The notes beneath the pieces were generated by a model that was not told the DNA's origin, ran no database searches, and saw only the letters and a list, made by a program, of their open reading frames with translations. DNA of 64,000 nt from Diatrype stigma. Taxonomy: Eukaryota > Ascomycota > Sordariomycetes > Xylariales > Diatrypaceae. The translations under genes were made by a program, and so were the position numbers. Below are positions 37,995 to 50,900 of this stretch, piece by piece. The stretch lies in the NCBI GenBank assembly GCA_022225965.2, contig JAKJXP020000025.1, positions 434,001 to 498,000 on the forward strand. The letters run 5' to 3'. Within the stretch, counting starts at the first letter, position 1, and each line of letters opens with the position of its first letter.

Positions 37995-38315
37995 TGTTAC
38001 ACCATCTTGCAGTCGGACTAGGAACCAGGACCTGGTTCTGCGTATGCTGATTGGCTGGAACTGATCGCTCGATAACGGTAGGGGCGGGTATAACGGGATT
38101 CCCCATCAAACCACGATCCGATCGACTTGCCGCCATACCCAATACCCAATACCCAATCCCTATGAGATGAATGACCACCTCTCGTGCCTCTCTGCCCCTC
38201 CGCCCCTCCGCCTTATCCGCCACTCCGCTCCTTCGCTTCCCCTGGAAAAAGCTATGCTATAATTCTATCTGATTAACTAGCAACTCACTAGCATTGCGGC
38301 CGTGGAAGTGCAGGG

Positions 38316-38323
38316 CTCCGAGG
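38316..38323 (+). promoter_or_regulatory. Candidate NirA/NIT4 site CTCCGAGG
   Basis: A second exact CTCCGHGG match, 503 bp upstream of the niiA ATG. Confidence 0.5.
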
Positions 38324-38352
38324 AGAACAAGGCGCCGCTCAGAAAGCAGCTA

Positions 38353-38682
38353 CGATAACGACAACGACGCCAGGCCGGCCTTGGACCTCGACGGCTCCTA
38401 CGTGCTCACCTTGGTTGACCTAGCCTACCTAATGATAACTCCCCGCCTTCGACATGGCGAACTTGGTTTCCCCCGTGCTTTGATTGGTCGCTGGCTACTT
38501 CGTTATGACATATCCCTGGAAGCGATCGGAGATGCAAGATCTCGTCCATGAAACCGGAGGTATCATGGAGTTTGTTTGTCTCTAGTAAAACATCTACATC
38601 TATCTATACTACCTTACCCGAGTTGTTTGGCTTCGTGCCATATTGCCTTGTTCTCGCTGTAATACTAGATTCCTTCTTATCT
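38353..38682 (+). promoter_or_regulatory. GATA-site cluster (AreA/NIT2 type) upstream of niiA
   Basis: HGATAR matches include CGATAA (38353-38358), TGATAA (38433-38438) and, on the other strand, AGATAA (38677-38682), with more TATCT just after. AreA/NIT2 and NirA/NIT4 act together on nitrate genes in Aspergillus and Neurospora, so this position fits. Occupancy is inferred. Confidence 0.5.
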
Positions 38683-38825
38683 CGCAATGCTATCTATCTT
38701 CCTCAACCTTGAGACATAGCCTTTTCTCCTGTGTAGATGCGTATAATAGCTGCAACGAGGTGTAACAGCTCATACGCCACCACTACCTGGAATCACAGTG
38801 ATACAATCCAGGCAACCTTTCCAAG

Positions 38826-41800
38826 ATGCCTGTGGGTAGGAGGAAACGAGTGGTCGTCGTTGGCCTGGGGATGGTCGGTATCGCCTTCATGTGAGTAGCC
38901 AGCAGGTGCCCTTGTTCCCTCCATCCCGCTGACCCCGCCCCCCAGAGAGAAACTCCTGAAGCTCGATGCCAGGGCTAGGGAATACGACGTCGTAGTGATT
39001 GGCGAGGAACCGCACCTCGCATACAACCGGGTGGGACTCACGGGGTTCTTCCAGCACCGGAAGGTCGAGAACCTCTACCTGAACCCGGAGGAATGGGTGA
39101 GTTGTCCCTCGTCACCGCCGGCCCCTCCCTCCCCGGGCCTCACTCCCACAATGCATCCATGGTGTCACCTGCTATATAGCTACATGAATAAGTGATATCC
39201 GAGATGGAAAAATTACCGTGTGCTGATTACCAGGCCGCACGGATAAGTAGTACGCCTCCCACGCGCCGGAGAACAAGCTGAGCTACCACCTGAACACGCT
39301 CGTGACGAGCATCGACCCGAGCAGCAAGACCGTGGCCTGCGCCAACGGCGACGCGGTCTCCTACGACATCCTGGTGCTGGCGACGGGCTCGGATGCCGTG
39401 CTCCCCACGCGCACGCCCGGCCACGACGCCCGCGGGGTGTTCGTGTACCGGACGATCGACGACCTGCGGCGGCTCATCGCGCACGGGGAGGCGTTCCGGG
39501 GTCAGGGCCAGGGTCAGGGGGCGACCGGCGCCGGGAATGGAAACGGCACCGCTGTCGTCGTCGGCGGCGGCCTGCTGGGGCTCGAGGCCGCCCACGCCAT
39601 GCTGAGCCTGCAGGCCTTCGAGCGCGTGAAGCTGGTCGAGCGAAACCGGTGGGTGCTGAGCCGGCAGCTGGACGCCGAGGCCGGCGCGCTGGTCGTCGAG
39701 AAGGTCACGGAGCTCGGGGTCGATGTCCTGCTCGGCAAGCGCGTGGCGAAGATCGAGACCGACGAGGTGATGGCCGGCGAGGAGGAGGAGGACGAAGAGA
39801 AAAAGGAGACGCGCAACAACAACAACAACAGAAAGGCCACCGGCATCGTCTTCGAGGACGGCGAGCGCATGGACTGCTCCACGATCTGCTTCGCCATCGG
39901 CGTGCGGCCGCGGGACAGCCTGGCGCGGAGCTGCGCCGGCCTGCAGTGCGCCGGGGCAGACGACCTCGGCGGTGGCAGTGGCGGCATCCTCGTCGGCGAC
40001 GACCTCCGCACCAGCGTCCCGGACGTCTACGCCATAGGCGAGTGCGCGAGCTGGTCGGGCCAGACGTTCGGGCTGATCGCGCCGGGGATCGAGATGGCCG
40101 ACGTGCTGGCCTTCAACCTGACGCAGGCCAAGCTGCACCACCAGCCGCGGGCGTTCCGGCGCCCGGACCTGAGCACGAAGCTGAAGCTCCTCGGCGTCGA
40201 CGTGGCCAGCTTCGGCGACTTCTTCGCCGACCGGGACGGCCCCAGGTCCCTGCCGGCGAAGGCGAGGGCGAAGGCCAAGGCGGCACCGCAGGAGGTGAAG
40301 GCGCTCACGTACAAAGACCCCTTCGCGCAGGTGTACAAGAAGTACCTCTTCACGGCCGACGGCAAGTACCTCCTGGGCGGGATGATGATCGGCGACACGT
40401 CCGACTACGTCAAGTTGGTGGCGCTGATCAAGAGCCAGAAGGAGCTCGAGATCCCACCGGCGCAGCTGATCCTCGGGGCCGGTAAGAAGGGAGGTGGTGA
40501 TGGCGATGATGACGACGAAGATCTCGACGACGACGCCCAGGTCTGCTCGTGCCACAACGTGTCCAAGGGCGACCTGGTCCGCAGCGTCAAGAACAAGGAA
40601 GGCGAAAACGGAGGCGGCGGCGGCGGCTGCAAGACGGTCGGCGAGGTCAAGGCGTGCACCAAGGCCGGCACGGGCTGCGGCGGGTGCATGCCGCTCGTGA
40701 CGGGCATCGTCAACCGCGCGCTGCGGGACCTGGGGGCCGAGGTGACGAATCACGTGTGCGCGCACTTCAGCCACTCGCGCGCGGAGCTGTACCACATCGT
40801 GATGGCGCGGCGGCTGACGACGCTGGCGGAGGTGATGGCGGCGGCGGGCAACGACGCGGCGTCGGACGGGTGCGAGGCCTGCAAGCCCGTGGTGGCGAGC
40901 CTGTTCGCGTCGCTGTGGAACCGGCACGTGATGGAGCGGCCGACGCACGGCCTGCAGGACACCAACGACCGGTACCTGGGCAACCTGCAGCGCAACGGGA
41001 CCTTCAGCGTGGTGCCGCGGGTGTCGGCGGGCGAGATCACGCCGGACCGGCTGATCGCCATCGGCGAGGTGGCCCGACGCTACGACCTGTACACCAAGAT
41101 CACGGGCGGCCAGCGCATCGACATGTTCGGGGCGCGCAAGCAGGACCTGCCGGACATCTGGCGCCGGCTCGTCGCCGCCGGCCTCGAGAGCGGCCACGCC
41201 TACGCCAAGTCGCTGCGCACCGTCAAGAGCTGCGTCGGCACCACCTGGTGCCGGTACGGCGTCGGCGACAGCGTCGGCATGGCCGTGCGCGTCGAGGAGC
41301 GCTACAAGAGCATCCGCAGTCCGCACAAGATTAAGGGCGGCGTCAGCGGCTGCGTGCGCGAGTGCGCCGAGGCCCAGAGCAAGGAGTAAGTTGGTTCCCG
41401 TATATCCCCGTTGCTAGAAATAACTAGCAGAAGTGAACTTGAGCCCCTGGAGCTGTGCTGATCTTGATACTTTTCTTCCCTCTTTCCCACCAGCTTCGGC
41501 CTTATAGCGACCGAGAAAGGGTGGAACATCTTCGTGGGCGGCAACGGCGGCGCCAAGCCGCGGCACGCCGAGCTGCTGGCCAAGGACGTGGCGCCGTCGG
41601 AGGTGATCCCGATCCTGGATCGGTACCTGATGTTCTACATCCGGACGGCGGACCGGCTGCAGCGCACGGCGCGGTGGATGGAGCAGCTGTCGTCCGGCGA
41701 GCCCGGGTCAGGCAGCAGCAGCAGCACCAAGGGGCTCGCGTACCTGCGGCAGGTGATCCTGGAGGACAAGCTGGGGATCTGCGCGTCGCTCGAGGCGCAG

Positions 41801-42745
41801 ATGCAGGAGCTGGTCGACAGCTTCTTCGACGAGTGGGCCGAGGCGCTGCGGGACCCGGCCATCGCCTCCAAGTTCCGCCAGTTCGCCAACACGGACGCGT
41901 CCGTCGACGGCGTCGAGATCGAGCGGGACCGCGGCCAGCCGCGCCCCGCGTTCTGGCCTAACGACAGCAACAGCAACACCAACGCGGGTGCGGTAAGCAA
42001 GGATGCGGGCGCCAAGGAGGAGGAGGGCGAGGACGGGAAGGGCGGGGGCCGCCGGAGCTGGACGAGCCTCAGCTGGCAGCCCGTCATCGAGGCGTCGCAC
42101 TTCGCCGGGGCCGACGCGACGCCCAACGGCATCAGCGCCGCCATCAAGCGCGGCGACACGCAGCTGGCCCTGTGGCGCGTCCGCGGCCGGTACTACGCCA
42201 CGCAGCAGATGTGTCCGCACAAGCGGGCGTTCGCGCTGTCGGACGGGCTGATCGGGCAGGACATACCACCACCGTCGTCCTCCAAGCCACAGAACGAGGT
42301 ATCATGTGGCGATGACGACAATGACAGGGAAAAGGGGCCCTCGCCCTACGTGTCCTGCCCCTTCCACAAGCGCAACTTCGACCTGACCAGCGGATCCTGC
42401 CGCAACGACCCGGCCATGTCGTCGATCGCGACGTTCGACGTCGAGGAGCGCGCCGCCGACGGGCTCGTGTACCTGCGGCTCCCTCCCGTGGAGGAGCTGG
42501 ACGCGGCGCTCGGCACGACCCGGTGGATGGTGCGGAAGGGCGAGCCGGGCGCCGCCGCCGCCGAGAGCGCCTTCGCCGACCTCGACCGCAAGATCGGCTT
42601 CGGCCAGGAGAAGGGCGAGGATGGGCACCGCCGCCGCGGTCGTGCCAGGAAGCCCGGCGCGGGTCCGAGCGCGGATCTGCCGATGCGCAGGCCCGTCGAG
42701 CTGTTGGCTGGCGGTGGTGGCTGTGGGGGCGCGCCGGAGTGGTGA
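38826..42745 (+). CDS. niiA: Assimilatory nitrite reductase [NAD(P)H], siroheme/FAD/Rieske
   Basis: Four exons, 38826-38890, 38946-39096, 39251-41385 and 41494-42745, give 1200 residues. The product reduces nitrite to ammonium in the cytosol with six electrons from NAD(P)H. Order: FAD site [11 protein letters not shown] (about 9-19), NAD(P)H site [11 protein letters not shown] (about 172), BFD-like [2Fe-2S] segment [10 protein letters not shown] with GTGCGGCMP (about 503-555), ferredoxin-like half-domain [19 protein letters not shown] (about 655), siroheme/[4Fe-4S] motifs SCVGTTWC (about 733) and [14 protein letters not shown] (about 771-784), and a C-terminal Rieske domain with CPHKR (about 1024) and CPFHKR (about 1072). 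Odd: low-complexity insertions ([11 protein letters not shown] with poly-Asn; [13 protein letters not shown]) and an Ala/Gly-rich tail, which lengthen it beyond the usual 1100-1180 residues. Exon 3 starts at TAC after ATAAGTAG, chosen because it gives [11 protein letters not shown]. No niaD or nitrate transporter lies nearby. Confidence 0.96.
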
Positions 42746-43290
42746 TGGGGAGGGAGGAAACTGCAAGTATTGATGGCTACTTGTCTGTATTTGTTTCGCA
42801 TTGGGCTTGCATGACATGATGTTGGGCGTTGTGGGTAAGGGCGGTTTTTTCTACATCTAGTCTAGAATATTAGTTGCATGCATATCCAGGTTTTACTTAT
42901 TCATCACGTATGAGCTTTTAAGCGAACATATGTCGAACACATGTAGAAGTCACGCGAGCAAACGATCCGAAATATCACGGGACGGCCTGGTAACAGTTGC
43001 AGCTTGGGAATTAATAAAGCCATAAATACGGCTCTAGGTATTTTTTGTACAAGAACATCAATTGTGGTTCTTGTCAACTATTAGGCAAAGAACAAAGTCT
43101 CTCCTCTTTCCCTCCAGACAAGACAACGAAGAGGTATATCTACCAAACACCAGACAACCTTCAATACCACAGATGTTTCAACACCGATCGAGGGTCATGG
43201 TGGAGAACAAGGCTGAGAATACGAATCGAGAACGACCAGGGCATAATCGACCTCTGGTCATCCTTGCGCGGACAGTACGGCTGGGTTCGC
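42746..43290. terminator. Convergent 3' region, niiA / beta-tubulin
   Basis: 545 bp between two stop codons. It must hold both polyadenylation sites; AATAAA occurs at about 43013-43018 on the plus strand. No ORF of note. Confidence 0.5.
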
Positions 43291-45163
43291 TTATTCCTCC
43301 TCACCGGGAAGCTCCTCCTCGTACTCCTCCTCTTCCTCATCAACACCAGCATCCTGGTATTGCTGGTACTCGCTGACCAGATCGTTCATGTTGGACTCAG
43401 CCTCAGTGAACTCCATCTCGTCCATACCCTCACCAGTGTACCAATGCAAGAAAGCCTTACGCCGGAACATGGCAGTGAACTGCTCGCCGACACGCTTGAA
43501 CAGCTCCTGGATAGCGGTCGAGTTACCAACGAAGGTGGAAGACATCTTGAGGCCACGGGGGGGAATCGAGCAGAGGGCGGTCTGGACGTTGTTCGGGATC
43601 CACTCGACGAAGTAGGACGAGTTCTTGTTCTGGACGTTGCGCATCTGGTCCTCGACCTCCTTCATGGAGACCTTACCACGGCTACAGGTGATGTTAGCAA
43701 GATTGGATAGGCGAGGGACAAAATGTAAGACTTACAAGATGGCGGAGCAGGTCAGGTAACGACCGTTACGGAAATCAGAAGCAGCCATCATGTTCTTGGG
43801 GTCGAACATCTGCTGGGTCAACTCGGGAACGGTGACGGCGCGGAAAGAGTGAGCGCCGCGGCTGGTCAGAGGAGCGAAGCCGACCATGAAGAAGTGGAGA
43901 CGGGGGAAAGGAACCATGTTGACGGCCAGCTTGCGCAGATCCGAGTTCAGCTGACCAGGGAAACGCAGGGAGGTGGAGACGCCGGACATGACGGCGGAGA
44001 CCAGGTGGTTCAGGTCACCGTACGAAGGGTTGGACAGCTTCAGGGTGCGCATGCAGATGTCGTAGAGAGCCTCGTTATCAATGCAGAAGGTCTCGTCCGA
44101 GTTCTCGACCAGCTGATGGACGGAAAGGGTGGCGTTGTAAGGCTCAACGACCGTGTCGGAAACCTTGGGTGAGGGCACCACAGAGAAAGTAGCCATCATA
44201 CGGTCAGGGAACTCCTCGCGGATCTTGGAGATCAACAAGGTACCCATACCGGCACCGGTACCACCACCGAGGGAGTGGGTGATCTGGAAGCCCTGGAGGC
44301 AATCGCAACCCTCGGCCTCACGTCGGACAACATCAAGAACCTGGTCAACAAGCTCGGCACCCTCAGTGTAATGACCCTTGGCCCAGTTGTTGCCAGCACC
44401 GGACTGTCCAAAGACGAAGTTGTCGGGGCGGAAGAGCTGACCGAAGGGACCAGCTCGGACGGCATCCATGGTACCGGGCTCCAGATCGACGAGGACGGCA
44501 CGAGGGACATACTTGTTGCCGGACGCCTATAGTCGAAGAGATCATCATTAGCAAGGGCTTGTGGTGGCGGGTTAGTGGTGCAGGCCAACAACAAACATGA
44601 CTTACCTCGTTGAAGTAGACGTTGATACGCTCAAGCTGGAGCTCAGAAGTGCCATTGTAACTATTGGGTGGTAAGCTTGATTCACGAGTTTACCGGACAG
44701 AGGTCGGTCGGTCACATACACACCGTTGCTGTCGAGACCGTGCTCGCCAGAGATGCCTTGCCAGAAAGCGGCACCGATTTGGTTACCCTATGGATGCCAT
44801 CAGCTCAAGCCCGGCAATGGTCGATATTCGAGAAGGTAGGCAGGCAGGCAGGCAACTTACGCATTGGCCGGTCTGGAGGTGAACCTATATTGGTAGAATT
44901 ATGTGGTTAGTGATCATTCTGAAGATGTTCTTTGGTTTGTTTTGATTTGCCAATAGCCATTCGAGTAGCAATCGCATACACCACGGCCTAGCGAGGATGC
45001 AAAGACTGGCGATAGAAAGCGGAAGGCGTGAAGCAAGAGGCAGAATTTTGGTGGGTTCGAGTCAGGGGGTAGCGAATGAGCTTCAGACGCGTTGTAGGGT
45101 TCAGGCTCGTCTGGCATCCGGGAGTAAATAGAGGGAGGGAGATCAACTTACAATCTCACGCAT
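43291..45163 (-). CDS. TUB2: Beta-tubulin
   Basis: Six exons on the minus strand (45163-45152, 44884-44861, 44787-44720, 44660-44606, 44526-43736, 43681-43291) give 446 residues, the normal size, with all introns in phase. The first exons are tiny: MREI (12 nt) and VHLQTGQC (24 nt), the intron-rich 5' layout used for ascomycete phylogeny. It shows the autoregulatory MREI start, the GTP loop GGGTGAGMG (140-148), and the acidic tail [16 protein letters not shown]. It pairs with alpha-tubulin in microtubules for mitosis, nuclear movement and hyphal growth. Benzimidazole-target positions read His6, Tyr50, Phe167, Glu198 and Phe200, the sensitive type. The 5' leader contains a CAG/CTG microsatellite. 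Identity is certain. Confidence 0.98.
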
Positions 45164-47935
45164 TTTGGCGATTGAAGATGAACAAGTCTTACACGCACGA
45201 AGGTCTGTACTGGATGTCTGGTCTGTCGGGGGCAAGGAAGAGAGGCTTGCTTGCAAGAAGTGAAGAAGTCGAGTGTTTGTTTAATGAAAGAAGTTGGTTT
45301 GTTGTTGCTGCAGCTGGTAATTATCGAAGGGGGAAAAAAGATGGAAGTGAAGGACCGGGGGTCGTCGGGTGGTGCAGGCGGTGTAGGAAAACCAATTGGG
45401 TGCTGGTTGTGCTGCTGCTGCTGCTGCTGCTACTGCCGCTGCTGGCGGCACTGCTCCTGCTTCCAGTGCCTTGCCTAGGCTCCGAGATTGTTGACTTAAA
45501 ATGCAGCCCCGCTCTACAGGTAGCCAAGTACCGACCTAATCAAAGCCAATCAGGGCTAATCAAAGCTACCTAATCTGTTTTGGGGTGGGGGGTTCAAGGC
45601 TTGAAGGCGTAAGGGCGTTCGGGGCGTTCAGGTTGCCGGGACCCCTGGCTGTTTTGGTGTGCACGACTGGCTGCCACGCTGCCTTGGCTGGAGATGGATC
45701 AGGGGATGCGGTTCGCTAGCGGTGGTGCTATCTGTGCACTGGCCAGCTGTCGACGACCTGACGTGAACGTGCAACCAACCAATTTATGAGATTTATTACT
45801 TCCACCTGGGTAGGTAGGTACATACACAGACAGTTACATAATTTACCATTTACCAGTGCCAGTTTGCCTAATAAACTTACCTGGGCTGCCTGGGTAACGA
45901 CAACATTGAATTATAATTTATTTATTTATTTAATATTCATTTCCTGGCCGCGGCGCTATGTAGCCCAACTACGTGCATGCATCTATGGATCGTGCTTTCA
46001 TGCAAGTAGGCACGCAGGGTGACGGTGGCCTCTACTATTTCGTAGTTACATACCTGCCTACATACTTAGTTAGCTTCAAGGTTGGCTGGTGATGGCCAAC
46101 TCATCCGAAGCTAGGGGCGTGACGAGAACTACGGTTTGTTCTGTACAGGAACACCCACCCAGCCTGCCAGCCTCCAAATCTTGCTCACCGGTCCACAGGT
46201 ACACCGTAACTCATGCATGCCGCATCGCCGTCTTCTAGATTGTGTTCCAGTAACTACGACCATATTCCTCGATGTGAAGTGAACGTACCTGAAAACTGAC
46301 TACATTATTCTTGATATATTCTAGCTGGACTGGAGGCCACGTATCTCAGCCCGATCGAGACCCTTCCCAAGAGGCTACGCCGAAATCTTTGTCTGGAAAC
46401 GAGAATTCACGTTTCACTGACTCGAGGCGGCTGAGTCCGAGAAACTTGAATCGTCGAAGAATCGGTCTATGCCTTGCCAACATCATACGAGACTACGAGG
46501 AGCTTTGCGGTGACAAACTATAGTATGCCGCTAGCTGTGAGCCATAAACGAGGCCCAGGGTTTGGAAGGCATGGCTGTTAAGTAATATCGACGGCTGGTC
46601 TTGGTTCTTCTCGATGCCACAATCTCGCAACTCAAATCTGACCAGCGAAGAGGTAGTCGGTTCACATACAATGCTTTGTTCAGAATAACACGAAAAATAA
46701 TTGAATTAAAACCATTCTTTTTCCTACGTGCCTGCCTATTACTGTCCCAAATGTCATCAGTGCAAGGAACTTTATGATCCGTGAAACTAGGAGCTTGCTA
46801 AACCGCATAATGCCAGGGGCATCTTTTGTATTCTTTTATAACCTATGCCGGAAGAAAACAAACGACAGCTTGGCCTAACCGAAGCACCTGTCTAGCCATG
46901 TACAATGCATGAAATCCCTGATGCCGTAGTATTGTTGTGATTCCCTCCTTGCCATTCGCCAAATGTAGAAATAAAGGAGGAAGAAATATTGTGGAGAGGA
47001 TGAGGGGCAGCTGGGAAGAAAAGGGGCCGCCCGAGGAGTAGTAGGTAAGTAAAGCAGGTAGCCAAGGGTGACAAGGCACACTTCGTGTGTTGTACCCCTT
47101 TCTTCAGACTACCGAGTAGTGTATCGCATTGCGAACATCTGCTTCCAACGAAACGAAACCGTAGATCGTTCCAGACAAAAGAGAAAAATGCAATCATCAT
47201 CCTAAAGAGCTTTTGGCGCCTATTCATGTTCCTCTCAACACCCCCATCGTTCGGTCCCCGGCCAAAAGTGACAAAAGGGAGGTTGTGAATAATCCCAAAC
47301 ACTCTGCTCAAAACGTCGACTGCAGATTCGCTGCATCCTCGGATATATGCGTGATGGGACGAATCAACACTACCCTCATCTATAATGGCAAAACCATTTC
47401 CATTTCCATGCTTTTCTTCTTCTGCAGTCCTGGACAAGGTAGCAGGTGCATCGAGTCGTGTAAGCACCGTATTAGGCAGTGAAGGTCATTATTCGTAGTC
47501 ATAAGCCTGCGTGATTCTATAGTGCGTAGGTATTCGCGGAAAGCATCAACAGGACCAAAATGCTGGGTGGGGTAAAACAAGTAAATCATGGTGTACCGCC
47601 TTGATATTATCGTGTTCGAGACTGAACACTTCGACCCAGCAATATTTCGCTTAGTCGCAAAGGGTCGAGCTAAGCGTGTTGCCCAAACTCGCAGATTCAA
47701 CCAATCTGCAAATTGCCACCGGGCATTTCGTTTCGCGGTCTTGACAAGATCTAGTTGGCGAGTATCTCCTCTGCATGTATGACAGCCAGCCACCATCCGC
47801 TATGTAAACCGAACAGATATCTATACATATACACAAGCACCCATAGGGAGTAGGTAGGATTGCTTTCAGTTGAATGAATATCGGAGGTGGAAGCTGTGGA
47901 GGAGGCGTAAAGTAGAGGGGTCTCAATATCTTTCA
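45164..47935. other. Intergenic region upstream of beta-tubulin
   Basis: 2.8 kb. The first few hundred bases are the beta-tubulin leader and promoter. The distal end is the 3' flank of the 1112-residue gene. ORFs at 46311-46523, 46892-47467 and 47380-47796 show no recognisable features. Confidence 0.5.
45411..45430. repeat. CTG/CAG microsatellite in the beta-tubulin upstream region
   Basis: About seven GCT/CTG units, continuing imperfectly to 45450. It lies about 250 bp upstream of the ATG on the transcribed side. Confidence 0.85.
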
Positions 47936-50900
47936 TCATTTGACAGTCATCATCTGCATGCGCTGGTTAAGCCCGTTGGAAGGAGATCCAGCTACAGAGG
48001 CACCGCCGAGTAATGAAGAGGAGCTATGGCTCTGAGGAAGTCGCCGCGTAGGACTGGGAGTAGGCCCATCGAAAACCCGCGTGAAGGCCGGGCTGCCATC
48101 ACCTCGGTCGCGTCGCGGGGTGCGAGCCGGGCTTTGCGCTATGCAATCTGCCTTGCGGACAATGTCAGACAAGGCATCTCGTAGCTCACTTGCCTGTTTG
48201 ACTAGCTCCTTCAAACTGTTAGTGTCGAAGTTGAGCTTCGAATGTGCCGGCTCATGTCCAAAATTTGTTGCAGTCCGCGGTGTTCTTGACCGCATAGCCG
48301 CCATGGCAGACCTGGCAACACTAGAAGAGCGAATGTCATTGCTGATTTCCAAGTGCTCCGGGGTCAGTGGACGGTCGGGGACTGCTGGCGCTTCGGCTTC
48401 GGTTTGATCCCAGGTGCCAAAAATATCATCCTCTGGCGAGAATACCGAACGACGTCGACTCGTGCGCCGGTCGTTATCCCTGGAAGCCTTTTCATTAAGG
48501 CTTGTATGAGTGTTCTGCTCAAAGTCGTCTTGCCAAGCCCCATCGAACCCCTGAGCTGAGAAGGGCGGGTCTGTTTGTACGGGGTCGTTATCAGATGATG
48601 TTGACTCGGGGTCTGTTTCCTCCGTTGAGTCTTCATCAGGTGAAGCTAAGGCGATAATGTCTCCAGCCTCTCGCCAAAGCATGGTGGATGATCCTCGAAG
48701 CATATCCATCTCTCGTCCTAATCGGCAAAGTCGCTTGAGATCATTAACTAGAAGCGACAATTCTCTGATTTGCCCCGAGTGAGCTTTGACGGTCGGTTGG
48801 GTGGCTTGAATGGATGCGGGGACCACCATCGAGAAACGTTTATCATGTTTCTTGCCGGTCACCAGGGCGAAGTCCGCCTCCTCTTCAAACTCGAAGTCAT
48901 CATCCCAATCCTCGCTCACGTTTTTCGTACTCAAGCCCCAAGTCCCAAATTTAGGCGTTGACTTGGAGCTGTCGATAGGATCTGGTAGAGCTGGAACACT
49001 CTGGCTCCTTACGTGGGCTGCGGTGGGGCCTTTTCGATTAAGACGGCCGCCTCGCAAGTCTATCTCCTGTTTCCCATGGACTGTCTTCGGCCGGAAGGAA
49101 TAGCTGCCACTATCGTGCTTATCGTGATGGGCGGGCTCTGTCCAATCGAAAATAGTACTTCGAGGCCGTTCACTGGCTGTGTCATGGTGCGGATCGAACG
49201 CGTTGTTTCCACTGATGTTGGCTAGCGCTATTCGGAGACTGGGGCTACCTCGTCGTGAGTTCATTGAGCTCGGTGGGGACAAATGATGGAAGATCTGGCT
49301 CTCGTCTTCTTTAGCCCAGTCAAAATCGTCATCATCATCAAGCGAGGTTCGGGGTTCTCTGCTGAGTGTGAACTCGGGAGAGACAGATCCGAATGTGAGC
49401 TCATCCTCAGTCTCGGCTTTTGTACTCGTTCCGCGCATAGGAGTGGGTAGGTTCTCATCCTCTTCCATAATCTTGCCACCGTCATACAAGGGACCTAAAA
49501 TTTCCTGTATCGATAACCTCTTTGGCTTCGTATTGTTCCCCGCTGTGCCCGGGGGAGATTCGTCGAACATAGATTCCGCCGGGCTGTCAAGGGCCCTCCT
49601 ACGACCCGATGCTGTTGTTCGAAGAGAGTCCCACGGCGTATCCGTCTTAAAATCCGTGTCGTCGTCGCCCGAAGTGAAACCACGGTGATATTCCGAACTA
49701 GCAACCGTAGAAGATCGATCTAAAGTTCGTGCTTGTGACGCACCCGAGTGTACTCTTCGCGTTGCTGTCGGGCTCACTAAACCATCAGGTCTACCAGGGC
49801 TGGTAGGGGATATAGATCTCAGTTGGGGTATGTCAATATGATAGCTTGACAAGCGATTCAGGGGAAGTGGGGATGGAAGAGGGGGTGATGGGCTTCGTGT
49901 AGTATTCGGAGGACGGAATATAGCAGTGAGGTCTGATTCTGCTCGTGAAGGTTCGGCACCATTCAACGCAACTGCTGTTGATGGCCTATGGCTAGCTTTC
50001 TCTGGGGTCGTATCCGCGCTCGCTGGTGCAGACACATGTCGCTTGTTTTCTCCAGCACTATCTTCCCCCCGCTTGCGGCGCCTGATACTTCCGGGTTTTG
50101 GTAGCCAACTCGGTGAACCGAAGTGCACTGAAATAGAGCGCCTCAGCTGTTTGGACGGCGTTTCCTCTGGGGTGCGTGGGGGACCGTTCGATCGAGGGCT
50201 GTCCTCGACATTGGAGGGCCTCTCCGGGGCCTCCTCCTCTTCCACTGGCGCATGCCCAGGCATGATCGAATTGGGCGACATCAGATAGGCTCTCTGTAAG
50301 CTCCGAGGCTCGACGCGGATTCGTTTTGCGCTCGATGGCGCACCGCTATCCCCTAATCTTAATGGTGTACTTCTCAACCGAGCGAGGCGAGAATGCCAGA
50401 AGGACTTCCAAGTTGACGTGCTCGGAGTCGGACCGGATGCGGAGCGTGGCGTGGCTAATGTTCGAGCTCGCGGCCGGCGTTGCTGCTCCGACGAAACTTT
50501 AGGCAAGGGCGAGAGTGATTCGGCGTCTATCTGTTGCTGCAAAGTGGCAGATCTCTGATGGCTCGTAGCTGGTCTTCGTAGGGTCATTTGTGGTCTTGAA
50601 CCTCGGGGCGACGAAGCATCTGCAATACCTCCGTTGCGAGCAGAGGCACGCTTGACCAGCTTGTTTGGCGGTAACTGAGGTGGCGGATAGCCCGTAAATC
50701 CTAAAATCGGTGCACCAGAATTGTGCGAAAACACCGATGGAGAATCAGGTCCGATACTAGATCGTAAGCTTTCGTGCTGGGATAACGGCCTTATGGAGAA
50801 CCTTCGCATCCAGGACCCATTTGATGAAACAGAGTCGCGGGGGTCTTCGGGAGGTAGGGCATCGCCGTGTTTTGTCGAAAGCCGCCTCGCAGATAATTTA

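Noticed and set aside
37660..38223. 187-codon frame on the minus strand upstream of niiA
   Set aside because: It begins with a non-ATG codon, shows no domain, and overlaps the candidate NirA site. Coding is not supported.
39227..41326. 699-codon open frame on the minus strand
   Set aside because: It lies fully antisense to niiA exon 3. Its Ala/Val/Arg/His-rich composition is the mirror of GC-rich codons, and no domain is present.
45050..45064. GGTTCGAGTCA resembling a tRNA B box
   Set aside because: No matching A box or cloverleaf around it; it lies in the intron between the first two beta-tubulin exons.
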